Shown: positions 1 through 8,449, counted from the stretch's first letter. The stretch: DNA of 23,913 bases from an uncultured Collinsella sp. (GCA_900541135.1 UQIG01000030.1:1-23913), one strand, 5' to 3'. The notes: generated by a model from the letters alone, not told the origin. A program made the numbers and translations.

Positions 1-33
1 AGGTCAGAAGTTCAAATCTTCTAACGCCCACCA
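1..33 (+). tRNA. 3' end of a tRNA gene (partial)
   Basis: The window opens inside a tRNA. Bases 6-10 (AGAAG), the loop TTCAAAT (11-17) and 18-22 (CTTCT) form a perfect 5-bp T-arm. They are followed by the 3' acceptor strand AACGCCC (23-29), discriminator A30 and an encoded CCA (31-33). The anticodon lies outside the window, so the amino acid cannot be assigned. An intrinsic terminator follows directly. Confidence 0.9.
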
Positions 34-41
34 AATGTTCG

Positions 42-78
42 CAGCTCAGAGGCTATGTCCTCTGGGCTGTTTTGTTTT
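42..78 (+). terminator. Intrinsic terminator of the tRNA
   Basis: CAGCTCAGAGG (42-52) pairs with CCTCTGGGCTG (59-69) across a 6-nt loop, giving 11 bp with one G-T wobble. The U-tract TTTTGTTTT (70-78) follows. From here to the next start codon at 276 I see no further gene. Confidence 0.85.
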
Positions 79-275
79 ATGTCGCCAAATCAGCTGGCAG
101 CTCCAACCGCCCAAGCAACCGCCCTGCCCATACACAAAACCGCGTCAATAGCCACCGAGGCCGAGGCCAACGCGTCTCGAACCCATCCGAGCCGCAACTC
201 CTCAGCAAAACGCCGCGATGTCTGCGCCCTGCGGTATCCTTGAGCCACTTACACCTGCAGCACCAAGGAGCCACC

Positions 276-962
276 ATGCGCACCGAGCTCGATGTCCCCT
301 TTTCGCACAAAGAAGAAGCCAAGGCGCTGGGCGCCAAATGGGACCGGACCAAGAAGATCTGGTATGTACCCAGCGGCGTCAACCCCGAGCCCTTTGCCGA
401 GTGGCTGCCCGGTGTTGACCGATCCGACCCCTCAGCGCCGTATATATATCTAGTACTGGGCAAGCGCGAGTGCTGGAAGTGTCACAAAGAGACCTCGGTC
501 GCGGCCTTCGGCATTCCCTATCGAACCGATAACGACGAGAGCATCGCCATCGCGCACGCGCCCAACGAAGCCGGGTACATTGCCATCGACACGGCCAACG
601 CCAACGCACTCGCCATCGTGCCCGCTCTTGGCTGCGTACCGGGCGAGATCCGCGACTACCTTCATAAGCGCTGCGGCTACAAGCCCGTAGGCGCGCGAGC
701 CTCCAAAGCCCCGTCGCTCGGCAACACGTGCACCAGTTGCGACGCGCTGCAAGGCAGCCGCTATCTGTTCGAGGAGCCCTCGTCCCCGTTTGCCCTCACT
801 GCCATCAACAAGCTGCCGGCACTGGAGTTTATACGCGTCGAAGTTGCCGGCGTCTTTGGCGTCCCGGCCACGCGTACCGACTTTGACCAGGCGCTCTTTA
901 CCTGGGCACGCGACCATCACGCCGAGTTCCACAAGCAACTCGGTGAGGGGATTTATTTGTAG
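276..962 (+). CDS. DUF5710 domain protein with two CxxC pairs
   Basis: A 228-aa protein. The start is the ATG at 276, preceded by AAGGAG at 265-270; the frame stays open upstream to 72 but without a ribosome site. Residues 4-45 (LDVPFSHKEEAKALGAKWD, then KIWYVPSG) match the DUF5710 pattern, a small domain usually attached to DNA-processing proteins on plasmids and integrative elements. The rest has CWKC at 66-69 and CTSC at 152-155, which could bind one zinc ion; no catalytic motif is recognisable. There are no membrane segments or signal peptide, so it is probably cytoplasmic. It lies downstream of a tRNA and converges on the next minus-strand gene 37 nt away. The domain call is fairly sure; the cellular role is unknown. 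Confidence 0.75.
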   Translation: MRTELDVPFSHKEEAKALGAKWDRTKKIWYVPSGVNPEPFAEWLPGVDRSDPSAPYIYLVLGKRECWKCHKETSVAAFGIPYRTDNDESIAIAHAPNEAGYIAIDTANANALAIVPALGCVPGEIRDYLHKRCGYKPVGARASKAPSLGNTCTSCDALQGSRYLFEEPSSPFALTAINKLPALEFIRVEVAGVFGVPATRTDFDQALFTWARDHHAEFHKQLGEGIYL

Positions 963-999
963 AGGCAAAAGACACTCACAGCCAACTCCTCCGCATCAC

Positions 1000-1284
1000 C
1001 TATCCCTCGTCGCCGGCGTCGTACACGATATCGAGGCCACAAACAGGGCATTTCTCCGGATACACCGGCATATGAACGCCCGTACGTTTCCTCACTTCGT
1101 CGCTGAACCTGTCACGTGCATCGATGAACCGAATGTCGAGACACGGTATTTGCGAGCCGCAGCAAGGGCAGGCGACGACAAACGACCCGCAATCAACTTC
1201 TACGCCCGGAAACATATTGTTGTCGATAAGGGCACACGGCAGTTTTCCGTACTTCCCCATCGCAATATCGCCTCGCCAGCTCAT
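1000..1284 (-). CDS. Small protein with two Cys-pair knuckles
   Basis: A 94-aa protein with CPCCG (pair C39/C42) and CPVCG (pair C79/C82). This spacing looks like two halves of a zinc ribbon holding one zinc. The ATG at 1284 has AAGGGG about 5 nt upstream; an internal Met at residue 9 is an alternative. It is on the same strand as the HNH endonuclease, 121 nt after that gene's stop, so it may be co-transcribed and act with it. No specific family is recognised. The regular Cys pairs argue against a chance reading frame, but being a real gene is not certain. Confidence 0.55.
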   Translation of the reverse strand: MSWRGDIAMGKYGKLPCALIDNNMFPGVEVDCGSFVVACPCCGSQIPCLDIRFIDARDRFSDEVRKRTGVHMPVYPEKCPVCGLDIVYDAGDEG

Positions 1285-1405
1285 ACATGCCCCTTCTCGC
1301 TATACAAATCAGGAAGAGCATGCACCGGCGGGCGGGCGCGAGATTGCATCGCCACGCGATCCGATCAAACAACACGATCGTCAAAGAATGCCAAAGCCAA
1401 ATACG

Positions 1406-2488
1406 CTAATACGGCAGAAGCCCCGCCTTTTCACGCTTCTTTTCCGAGCGATCGAACTCAATGCGATGGGCCTCAAGAAACACCGTATCGGGTCGCCACT
1501 GACGCTCATTCGGCTGCCTTAGCGTCGCACCCGCAAAGGAAGCGTAGCCGGTCTTATCCAGCAGGTACGATCCGCACAGCCGATATTCGCCGCAAACAGG
1601 CTCAAACGAAATCAGGTGAGCATCAAATAGGGAATGAAGATCGCGCCGAAGCAGAATGCCGTTGCTGGCAACCTGCGATTTGGGTCCCGAGTAATTCTCG
1701 ATATGTGCAGCCTCCAGAGCTTCGCTGACGCCGCAGTCCGACACCGCGCAACGGCCATCATAGGCGGCAACGAGCTGCTTGCGGAACCATTGCTGCCCCA
1801 ATCGCTCGCGCCTTAACGCATAGCGGACCTTTTCGTCGTCGGTCACACCCTGTCCGGCAAACTCAATATCGACGGGTATGTGCTTCAGATAGCTCATGTC
1901 GGGCGCAAAACGAGGGTCCGGTCCGCCTTTATGAACAGGACCGTGCAGAACAAACCATCCGTTTTCGGGCTCGAACCGCTCAACAAACGCAAGGCCGAGC
2001 ACCTTATAGCCCACCTCGGTTGCAAATATGACTCCGACTGGGACGCCACATTCCATGCAGTTGAGCATTTTACGGTTGTAATTCTGGTCTCGAGAACCAA
2101 CGGTACCCGGCGCTTGAACCGAGTACTTAATGACCCACGTACCATCGTCCAAATAGAGCGGAGGCACATCGGTGTAGAAGCTCTTTTTAGAGTTATGGAC
2201 CGAGAGCGCAAAGATCTTATTGGGGTCTTGCTTCACCCGATCCTGGCCCGGCCAGAAGATCCCTGAATCCCGCGTTACGGGAAAGAAGTCCGAGCCAATT
2301 CTCAAACGGTACTGATACTGAGGGCTATCTTCCTTGGTGTGGTGCGGAAGGCTGGTCCAAACGCCGCCGCGCTGCTCCTCACCCAGAAACCACTCCCATG
2401 CCTCAACGTATTCGGAAGGCACGAGACTGCAGGCACGGTCATAGCTTGGTCCATCCATCAACGGAACAGCAAGGTCAATGTCGTTCAT
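1406..2488 (-). CDS. HNH endonuclease with possible modification-reading N-terminus
   Basis: A 360-aa protein. The C-terminal third is an HNH_2-type nuclease: the Cys pair C247/C252, then EAAHI with H262, SNGILLRRDLHSLFD containing N276 and H285, and the usual LI hydrophobic end. Residues ~85-185 (DDGTWVIKYSVQAPG, then a stretch ending VLGLAFVERF) resemble the SRA-like or PUA-like domains that precede HNH in McrA-type modification-dependent restriction enzymes; that link is from memory of the pattern and is tentative. The start is the ATG at 2488, with AGGTG 6 nt upstream. A GTG nine bases further out (2497) overlaps that site and is less likely. The likely role is cleavage of modified or foreign DNA in the cytoplasm. 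No methyltransferase lies beside it, which fits a solitary modification-dependent enzyme. Confidence 0.75.
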   Translation of the reverse strand: MNDIDLAVPLMDGPSYDRACSLVPSEYVEAWEWFLGEEQRGGVWTSLPHHTKEDSPQYQYRLRIGSDFFPVTRDSGIFWPGQDRVKQDPNKIFALSVHNSKKSFYTDVPPLYLDDGTWVIKYSVQAPGTVGSRDQNYNRKMLNCMECGVPVGVIFATEVGYKVLGLAFVERFEPENGWFVLHGPVHKGGPDPRFAPDMSYLKHIPVDIEFAGQGVTDDEKVRYALRRERLGQQWFRKQLVAAYDGRCAVSDCGVSEALEAAHIENYSGPKSQVASNGILLRRDLHSLFDAHLISFEPVCGEYRLCGSYLLDKTGYASFAGATLRQPNERQWRPDTVFLEAHRIEFDRSEKKREKAGLLPY

Positions 2489-2703
2489 CGCCAGCACCTA
2501 CAACCATACGAACGCGAGTCATACCCCTCAATAATATGGTCGAGAGTCAATTATTACGAGATCTCATTCCGCGATCGGCACATCGTTGATGCTCTCGGTT
2601 TGCCGCTGGCGCGCTTGTACCCCGCTACCCCACTCCCCTGTATACTGATGTAGCACGTGTTTCATCCGGGCTTGTTGGGCCGGGTCGTTCATGGGAGGTT
2701 CTT

Positions 2704-3195
2704 GTGGCTGTTTCGAATCCGCCTAAGGGAAGCGTTTCTTCTTCGTCCATCAAGCCGGTTACGCGCAAGGCCGTGCGTTGCCAGCGCGAGGTCGCTTGGC
2801 TTGTCACGCAGGCGGCGGGCAGGCTTGTGGCGACCACTCAGGACGTCAATGCGCCTACGCCGAGCTTTGTGTTAGCGGCGGCGCTGGATTTTGTGCGCCA
2901 ATTGGAGCTTGCCGCACAGGATACCAGCGGCCACCTCGACTACCAGAATGTTATGGCGCCCGACCTGCAAACGTTCTGCCACATGGCCAAGTTGCCCGCC
3001 GCGCCCAATGCGCTTTCGGACGCAGGCTACATGTTTACGCTTTCGGGCGCGGACCTTATCCGCGACATCTATGCATACTGCAGCGAGCTCGCCGAGCACC
3101 ACGTCTTTGACGCGGCAGAAGTCAAACCGGGATATGTCATCAAGCTGGTTCTTAGGCTGTTCTTGATGGACGGGTTCGGGGCCATGCCGGCGTAA
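2704..3195 (+). CDS. Hypothetical protein, 163 aa
   Basis: A GTG start at 2704 follows GGGAGG at 2691-2697. A TATACT box at 2641-2646 could be its -10 element, but no good -35 is visible. The protein has a basic, Ser-rich N-terminus (residues 1-25), then a mostly helical body with repeated leucine and alanine pairs (for example SFVLAAALDFVRQLELAAQ), and no Cys or His cluster. It has no signal peptide or membrane segment. It is divergent from the HNH gene and convergent with the ATPase gene. I do not recognise a family. Start signals and an uninterrupted frame support a real gene. Confidence 0.6.
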   Translation: MAVSNPPKGSVSSSSIKPVTRKAVRCQREVAWLVTQAAGRLVATTQDVNAPTPSFVLAAALDFVRQLELAAQDTSGHLDYQNVMAPDLQTFCHMAKLPAAPNALSDAGYMFTLSGADLIRDIYAYCSELAEHHVFDAAEVKPGYVIKLVLRLFLMDGFGAMPA

Positions 3196-3295
3196 GCCGA
3201 GTCTTTAGCATCACCGTCGACTGGGCAACAACCGCTTTACCTTAATGGACGCCAATCGAGGGTCGATTATTGGGTCGCCTCGTCCACTAACGCAT

Positions 3296-4762
3296 CTATC
3301 CCACGCGCTCCGACAGTCGATACTTGCGGTTGCGGCTCGTCGCCGGCGCCGTGGGCTCAAGCTCGCCTTGAGCAATGAGCGCGTTGACGCGCGACCTAAC
3401 CTGGGAAATTGTGAGCCCTGTGTGCTCTGCCAACTCGCGCGTCCCCAGCTCGCCGTAGTGTTTGAGTGCCGTCACAATTAAGCCCCCGCCATGATCGACC
3501 GGCTCGATCTTTGAACGGTAAAGTACGACCTTGAACCGATCGAACCCCGGGCAGAACAGGGGCTCGGCCAGACCATGCGCGCGCATGGCATCGATCATCA
3601 TCGGGATGCCCGAGCCATTGCCCTCAGCCGGCGAACCTGCGCCATCCGGCAGCGGGACAATCGACATGAGTTTCACGAGCGTCGCGTTACGGCATCGGGA
3701 GCTGCCGTCAAACAAGTTCTCGCGAGTCTTTCCCCCGTAAAGGCCGCCAGGATTCGTCACCTCGACACGATCGTCAAAGACGTCGACGGTAATCGATTGT
3801 CCACAGAACCGATCCCCATATTCTCGATGGATTACGGCGTTGGCGATTGCCTCGCGCAGAACCTCCTCGGGAATCTCCAGCGAGTCGACACGCGAGACAC
3901 CTTGGACGGTCGAGGTTCGCCGCAAATTCTTGGCGACGGCCGCGACGGCATCCGAGATCATCTCGCCCAACGTTCCCTCACAGATTGTGCGGTCCATGAA
4001 CCTCAGCGACCCCGCCGTGCCTTTCCGGGTCCCCGCATAGACAGCCATGTCGATAAAGAGCTTGGGATAAAACTGCTGAGGGTAGGTGCCCGCAACTAGG
4101 AGTCCAGCCTTGGTGACATTGCCCTGGGAATCAAGGAAATTTAGGCGCTCCAGCTTCGTTTGTTTGTCCGGCGCGCCGCGCATTGCCCGAGGCGTCAACG
4201 AGAAAGCCCGATCTATCGTACGGTCGACCAGCGTCTCGTCGAGATCGTCCGCGCCCGCACCCGCCACCGCGTCGCGATCGCTCGGAGTCGCTCGACCGTA
4301 TGACGCCAATGCGAGCACCTCGGTCGATGAAAGCGGCACATCTTTGTCATCGATGCGCTTGTAGCTGCCGCCCTGGGCGCCCCGTTCTATGACATAGCAG
4401 GGCTTGCTCGACGGATCGAGCTCCTCAATCGTAATGACGAGAACGATGACGCCCTGAAGCTCCACTCGCTCGATCGTGTATTTGGGCGGATTGGCCAGCT
4501 TTCCTCGACCGCCCGCATCACCCATGCCTGACACAAATTGGTTGAGCACTTTCTCGGTCTCGAAGTTCTCAACCGGGACAAAACCTGCGCGCTCACTCAC
4601 TCCGAGCACGATGATTCCGCCGGCAGTGTTCGCGAATGCGCTCACCGTTTCCCACACGTCGCGGGAAAGCGTCGTGGCGCTCTCCTTCACTTCGACGTTA
4701 AGATCATCCGAGCCCATACGCCTTAAAGACTCAAGCAAACCGGTCAGCTCGTTTTCGTTCAT
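3296..4762 (-). CDS. AlbA_2 / GHKL-ATPase / winged-helix protein
   Basis: A 488-aa protein with three parts. Residues ~16-130 are a Schlafen AlbA_2 domain (EVKESATTL, AFANTAGGIIVLGV), a nucleic-acid-binding fold. Residues ~295-418 are an HATPase_c_4-type GHKL domain, with the N-box REAIANAVIHREY, NPGGLYGG, and the lid EGNGSGIPMMIDAM. Residues ~428-488 form a winged helix-turn-helix (GTRELAEHTGLTISQVRSRV). Proteins of this build are annotated as ATP-binding transcriptional regulators, and some relatives sit in defence islands. The ATG at 4762 has AAAGGA 7 nt upstream; a GTG at 4768 sits directly against that site and is rejected. The upstream region is packed with TATCTCTC motifs, suggesting self-regulation. 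Confidence 0.8.
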   Translation of the reverse strand: MNENELTGLLESLRRMGSDDLNVEVKESATTLSRDVWETVSAFANTAGGIIVLGVSERAGFVPVENFETEKVLNQFVSGMGDAGGRGKLANPPKYTIERVELQGVIVLVITIEELDPSSKPCYVIERGAQGGSYKRIDDKDVPLSSTEVLALASYGRATPSDRDAVAGAGADDLDETLVDRTIDRAFSLTPRAMRGAPDKQTKLERLNFLDSQGNVTKAGLLVAGTYPQQFYPKLFIDMAVYAGTRKGTAGSLRFMDRTICEGTLGEMISDAVAAVAKNLRRTSTVQGVSRVDSLEIPEEVLREAIANAVIHREYGDRFCGQSITVDVFDDRVEVTNPGGLYGGKTRENLFDGSSRCRNATLVKLMSIVPLPDGAGSPAEGNGSGIPMMIDAMRAHGLAEPLFCPGFDRFKVVLYRSKIEPVDHGGGLIVTALKHYGELGTRELAEHTGLTISQVRSRVNALIAQGELEPTAPATSRNRKYRLSERVG

Positions 4763-4824
4763 CTGCACGTCCTTTCGCTCGGTCCTGCGGAGAATGCCGC
4801 GGATAGATTTCCCTCGTCTCTCAG

Positions 4825-5060
4825 TTATCTCTCGTAATTATCTCTCATCTATCTCTCTATCTCTCGGCTTAGAGATAAGAGATAGATAGAGATAGAATGT
4901 CTACCATTTGCTTCATTTATACATATTTTTGCTGGTAGAACAATCGGTATTGAGACAATACCATGATTGCCTGTCTCTTTGCTGCTTAGTTATCTCTCAT
5001 ATTTTTCTCTCATCTTCCTGTCATCTCTCATATTAGAGACGAATGAGAGACGAGAGATAC
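4825..5060. promoter_or_regulatory. TATCTCTC motif cluster upstream of the AlbA_2 gene
   Basis: The AT-rich gene-free stretch has exact TTATCTCTC at 4825-4833, 4838-4846 and 4990-4998, further TATCTCTC copies near 4851-4865, and GAGATA-type reverse copies at 4871-4894 and ~5045-5060. ATCTCTCATAT also occurs twice, 31 bp apart (4992-5002 and 5023-5033). The position upstream of a gene for a winged-helix protein makes an operator array plausible. No -10/-35 pair was clear enough to place a promoter. Confidence 0.45.
4839..4894. repeat. Long bulged hairpin within the TATCTCTC cluster
   Basis: The arm 4839-4864 is the reverse complement of 4871-4894 apart from two extra single C bases, with a 6-nt loop (4865-4870). 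That gives 24 pairs. It lies 77-132 nt upstream of the AlbA_2 gene start, so it could be a 5' leader structure or a cruciform operator. Confidence 0.6.
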
Positions 5061-5071
5061 ACGAGTGATGG

Positions 5072-5197
5072 ACGAGCGAGGATTTTCGGACGGTCGGATA
5101 TCGAGAGTGGATATTTGGACGGTTTTTGGGGCTTTTGTGGCAGATTCCGTCCAAATATCCACTCTCGTTCGATAGGTGTCCGGAAATCCTCGCTCGT
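5072..5197. repeat. 51-bp inverted repeat (giant hairpin)
   Basis: Bases 5072-5122 are an imperfect reverse complement of 5147-5197. The inner 21 bp pair perfectly, a central ~10 bp differs, and the outer 20 bp have one mismatch. The spacer is 24 nt (5123-5146). Each arm holds two copies of a ~21-bp motif, approximately TGTCCRAATATCCACTCTCG. Confidence 0.85.
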
Positions 5198-5248
5198 CTG
5201 TCCGAATATCCACTCTCGTTTGGCGAGTGTCCAAATTTCCACGCTCGC
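5147..5248 (+). repeat. Tandem pair of 51-bp units (four ~21-bp motifs)
   Basis: The right arm of the inverted repeat (5147-5197) is followed without a gap by a direct copy (5198-5248). Both open with a GTCC(A/G)AATATCCACTCTCG block and contain a second, more diverged motif 21-30 bp later. With the left arm this makes six motifs, and a seventh is at 15488-15509. The pattern ends ~135 bases before the M16 protease start. Confidence 0.8.
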
Positions 5249-5383
5249 GCGGCGGGCACGCGGGGCCTTTACCAAATCCGCTGGCATCGTCTCCAGTTCG
5301 CCGCAGGGTCGCGGCCCCATATGGGTATACTCTCGAGGATTCGACTCGATTCGCCCCCGCTGGGGCGTCAAAGGAGACTGCAT

Positions 5384-8300
5384 ATGCCCACCACCTCAAC
5401 CGACCCGCGCGCCGCAGCCGCTGCACTGCTGGTGCCCGGCACTACCTGCCACGGCTTTGCCGTCGAGCGCCGCGAGACCGTGCCCGAGCTCGACTCGGAC
5501 GCTTACGTGCTGCGACACACTGCCTCGGGCGCTCGTCTGCTGTACCTGGCGTGCGACGACGAAAACAAGGCCTTTGCCATTGGCTTTAAGACGCCGCCGG
5601 CCGATTCCACCGGCGTGTTCCATATTCTTGAGCACTCGGTGCTGTGCGGATCGGCCAAGTTTCCCGTCAAGGAGCCGTTTGTCGACCTGATCAAGAGCTC
5701 CATGCAGACGTTCCTCAACGCCATGACCTACCCCGACAAGACCATCTACCCCGTTGCCACCACCAACGAGCAGGATCTGTACAACCTGATGGACGTGTAT
5801 CTGGACGCGGTGTTCAACCCGGCCATCTATACCAAGTCCACCATTTTTGAGCAGGAGGGCTGGCACTACGAGCTGGACCTGCCGGAGGACGCCGAGGGCG
5901 AGGGCAGCGGCAGCTCCGCGAGCCTGCGCGAGGGCACGCTGCGCTATAACGGCGTGGTGTTCAACGAGATGAAGGGTGCGCTGTCCGACCCCATGAGTGT
6001 GCTGGACGATGCCGTCAACGCCGCGCTCTATCCCGACACCGCCTATGCACACGAGAGCGGTGGCGACCCGCGCGCGATTCCCGCGCTCACCTACGAGCAG
6101 TTCCTGGACACGCACGCGCGCCACTACAATCCTTCTAACTCTTATATAACGCTCTACGGCGACCTAGATGTGGACCGCGCACTGGCCTTTTTGGACGAGC
6201 GTTATCTGTCGCAGCCGAGTGCCGCGAGCCGCCGCATGGACGCTGCCGTCGCCGCCGGCGAGGACCCGTCCACGCTGGCGCCCAATCCGCTGGGCGTGCA
6301 GGCACCCGTGACCTGCGAGTACAAGCGCGTCGAGATGGTCACCACGCCCGAGAACGCCCTGGTGGGCCTGGGCCTGGTGCTGGGCAGCGCGCTCGACCGC
6401 AAACGCACGATCGCGGCGGATATCCTGTTTGAGGCACTGCTGGGCTCCAACGAGGCGCCGGTTAAGAAGGCCATTCTGGCCGCCGGCCTGGGCGGCAACG
6501 TGGTGAGCTACACCGCGGCCGAGAGTCTGCAGCCCTACGAGCTCATCATGCTGCAAAACGCGCAGCCCGGCGTGGCGCGCGAGCTGCGCCGCGTGTTCCA
6601 GGACGCCTGCCGCGACCTGTGCGAGCACGGCGTTCCGCGCGAGCGTCTGGAAGCCATCATCAGCAGCAACGAATACGACCTGCGCCAGCGCGACTATGGC
6701 ATCGCCGACGGCGTGGCCATTGCGTGCGACGCGCTGAGCACGTGGCTCTACGATGACGACGCCGCGACGCTGGCGCTCAAGTATGGCCCGGTGTACGAGG
6801 AGCTGCGCGGCGAGCTGAACGGCACTTACTTTGAGGACCTGCTGCGCGAGCTCGTGCTCCAGAACGACCATATGGCTCTGGTCGAGCTGGTGCCGGTAGA
6901 CGCCGCCGAGGGTGCGGAGGGTGCCGAAGCTGCCGAGCTGGCTGCCAAGCGCGACGCCATGACCGATGCCGAGCTGGCCGACGTAGTCGAGCGCACGGCT
7001 GTGCTGCGTGCCGCGCAGGAGGCCGAGGACACGCCCGAGGACAAGGCCACGCTACCGCGTCTGCGTGTATCCGACATTGGCGATGCGCGCCCCGAGCCGC
7101 CGCTTGTTGTGGACACGACTGCGCCCATCCCCTGCCTGCGCCACGGCATCCCCACCAACCGCCTGGCCTACGCCATGCAGTACTTCGACCTGAGCTGCGT
7201 CGCATTTGAGGACCTGCCCTACGTGACGCTGCTCTGCCGCCTGCTCAAGCAGCTGCCCACGCGCGAGCACTCGGCCGAGGAACTCGACAACCTGCTCGCC
7301 GGCAAGCTGGGCTTTTTGAGCTTTACGACCGAGGTCATGACGCAGCCCGACGTGGACGGCGTGCGCCCCTACCTGCTGGTGAGCGCCGGCGCCCTGTCCG
7401 AAAAGATCGACGCACTGGCGAGCCTGCCGCGCGAGGTGTGGTCGAGCACGCTGTTGCTCGATGCCGACGCCGACCGCGTGCGCGACGTGCTTACGCAGAT
7501 TCGCATTGGGCTTGAGCAGGGCTTTATCAACAACGGCCACTCGGCGGCGCTCGGTCGCGCGATGAGCTACAGTTCGCCTTCGGCCGTGGTGCGCGAGCAG
7601 CTCTCGGGCGTGGACTTCTACCTGTTCCTGCGCGATCTGCTCGAGCACTTTGACGAGCGCCTGGACGACCTGCGCGCCAAGCTTGCCGCGCTGGCAGACC
7701 GCATCTTTGTGGCCGATGGGTGTCTGGCGAGCTTTACCGGCAGCGACGAGGACTTTAACGCGTACTGGGCCGCCGCGGGCGACCTGGGGCTGGGCGCTGG
7801 CGAAGGCGCCGATGCCGGCCGCGGCGCGCTCGTGGTGCCGTCGCCGTGCGACCGCCACGAGGCCTTTGTCATCCCCAGCGACATCTGCTTTGCGGCAAGC
7901 GCGTGCGACCCGCGTCGCCTGGGCATCGACGTGACGGGCGCCTGGGCGGTTGCCGCCAACGCACTCTCCTACGACTACCTGTGGAACGAGATCCGCGTGA
8001 AGGGCGGTGCGTACGGCTGCGGATTCCGCGCAGCCGGCGAGTGCCAGACGGCGTTCTACACCTACCGCGACCCGGCGATCGATCCTTCGATTGAGCGCGT
8101 GGAGCGCGCGGGCGCATGGCTTGGCAGCTTTGAGCCCGACGAGGCCGCCTTTGAGGGCTTTATTGTGAGCTGCGTGAGCGGCATGGACGCGCCGGTGAAG
8201 CCGTACGCGCTCACCAAGCGCCGCAACACGACCTACCTGGCCGGGCTCGATCCGCACGCGCGCGAGGAGCGTCGCGCCCAGATGCTCGCCGCCACGCCCG

Positions 8301-8428
8301 GTGAGCTGCGCACACTCGGCGCCGACGTGACGCGCATTGCGGCCGAGTCGCCCACCTGCGTCTTTGGCGGCCGAGACGTCATCGCCAAGAGCAACGCCGG
8401 CTTTAACGTCATCGACCTGATGGGCTAA
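5384..8428 (+). CDS. M16C-family zinc metalloprotease (insulinase/PreP-like)
   Basis: A 1014-aa protein. The inverted zinc motif HILEH (H80, E83, H84) lies in TGVFHILEHSVLCGS, typical of the presequence-protease branch (M16C). The distal Glu ligand probably lies in VVFNEMKGALSDP, residues ~190-205. The length fits the two-half clamshell enzyme with a central M16C-associated domain. It likely degrades peptides in the cytoplasm, as no signal peptide is visible. ATG 5384 has AAGGAG at 5371-5376; the frame is open further upstream, but only through the repeat array. A TATACT box at 5326-5331 is a possible -10. An Ala/Gly/Glu-rich insert sits near residues 170-180. The catalytic role is secure; the substrate is unknown. 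Confidence 0.92.
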   Translation: MPTTSTDPRAAAAALLVPGTTCHGFAVERRETVPELDSDAYVLRHTASGARLLYLACDDENKAFAIGFKTPPADSTGVFHILEHSVLCGSAKFPVKEPFVDLIKSSMQTFLNAMTYPDKTIYPVATTNEQDLYNLMDVYLDAVFNPAIYTKSTIFEQEGWHYELDLPEDAEGEGSGSSASLREGTLRYNGVVFNEMKGALSDPMSVLDDAVNAALYPDTAYAHESGGDPRAIPALTYEQFLDTHARHYNPSNSYITLYGDLDVDRALAFLDERYLSQPSAASRRMDAAVAAGEDPSTLAPNPLGVQAPVTCEYKRVEMVTTPENALVGLGLVLGSALDRKRTIAADILFEALLGSNEAPVKKAILAAGLGGNVVSYTAAESLQPYELIMLQNAQPGVARELRRVFQDACRDLCEHGVPRERLEAIISSNEYDLRQRDYGIADGVAIACDALSTWLYDDDAATLALKYGPVYEELRGELNGTYFEDLLRELVLQNDHMALVELVPVDAAEGAEGAEAAELAAKRDAMTDAELADVVERTAVLRAAQEAEDTPEDKATLPRLRVSDIGDARPEPPLVVDTTAPIPCLRHGIPTNRLAYAMQYFDLSCVAFEDLPYVTLLCRLLKQLPTREHSAEELDNLLAGKLGFLSFTTEVMTQPDVDGVRPYLLVSAGALSEKIDALASLPREVWSSTLLLDADADRVRDVLTQIRIGLEQGFINNGHSAALGRAMSYSSPSAVVREQLSGVDFYLFLRDLLEHFDERLDDLRAKLAALADRIFVADGCLASFTGSDEDFNAYWAAAGDLGLGAGEGADAGRGALVVPSPCDRHEAFVIPSDICFAASACDPRRLGIDVTGAWAVAANALSYDYLWNEIRVKGGAYGCGFRAAGECQTAFYTYRDPAIDPSIERVERAGAWLGSFEPDEAAFEGFIVSCVSGMDAPVKPYALTKRRNTTYLAGLDPHAREERRAQMLAATPGELRTLGADVTRIAAESPTCVFGGRDVIAKSNAGFNVIDLMG

Positions 8429-8449
8429 CCTCACCGCGCCCCCGGACGA

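Noticed and set aside
1..4800. Complete integrative element bounded by att sites
   Set aside because: No integrase, recombinase or second copy of the tRNA 3' end was found in the window.
4825..5248. CRISPR array
   Set aside because: The repeats are imperfect, inverted as well as direct, with no constant repeat plus unique equal-length spacers, and no cas genes are present.
5126..5383. Upstream extension of the M16 protease frame
   Set aside because: It translates the repeat array, and AAGGAG lies right before the ATG at 5384, so the shorter start is correct.
4990..5426. Minus-strand frames with repeated peptide (NESGY, RVDIWT) patterns
   Set aside because: The peptide repeats come simply from the 51-bp DNA repeats; no ribosome site or non-repeat coding content supports a gene.
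7052..8434. Long minus-strand frame opposite the M16 protease
   Set aside because: It has no recognisable domain or start signal and is fully explained by the GC-rich sense gene.
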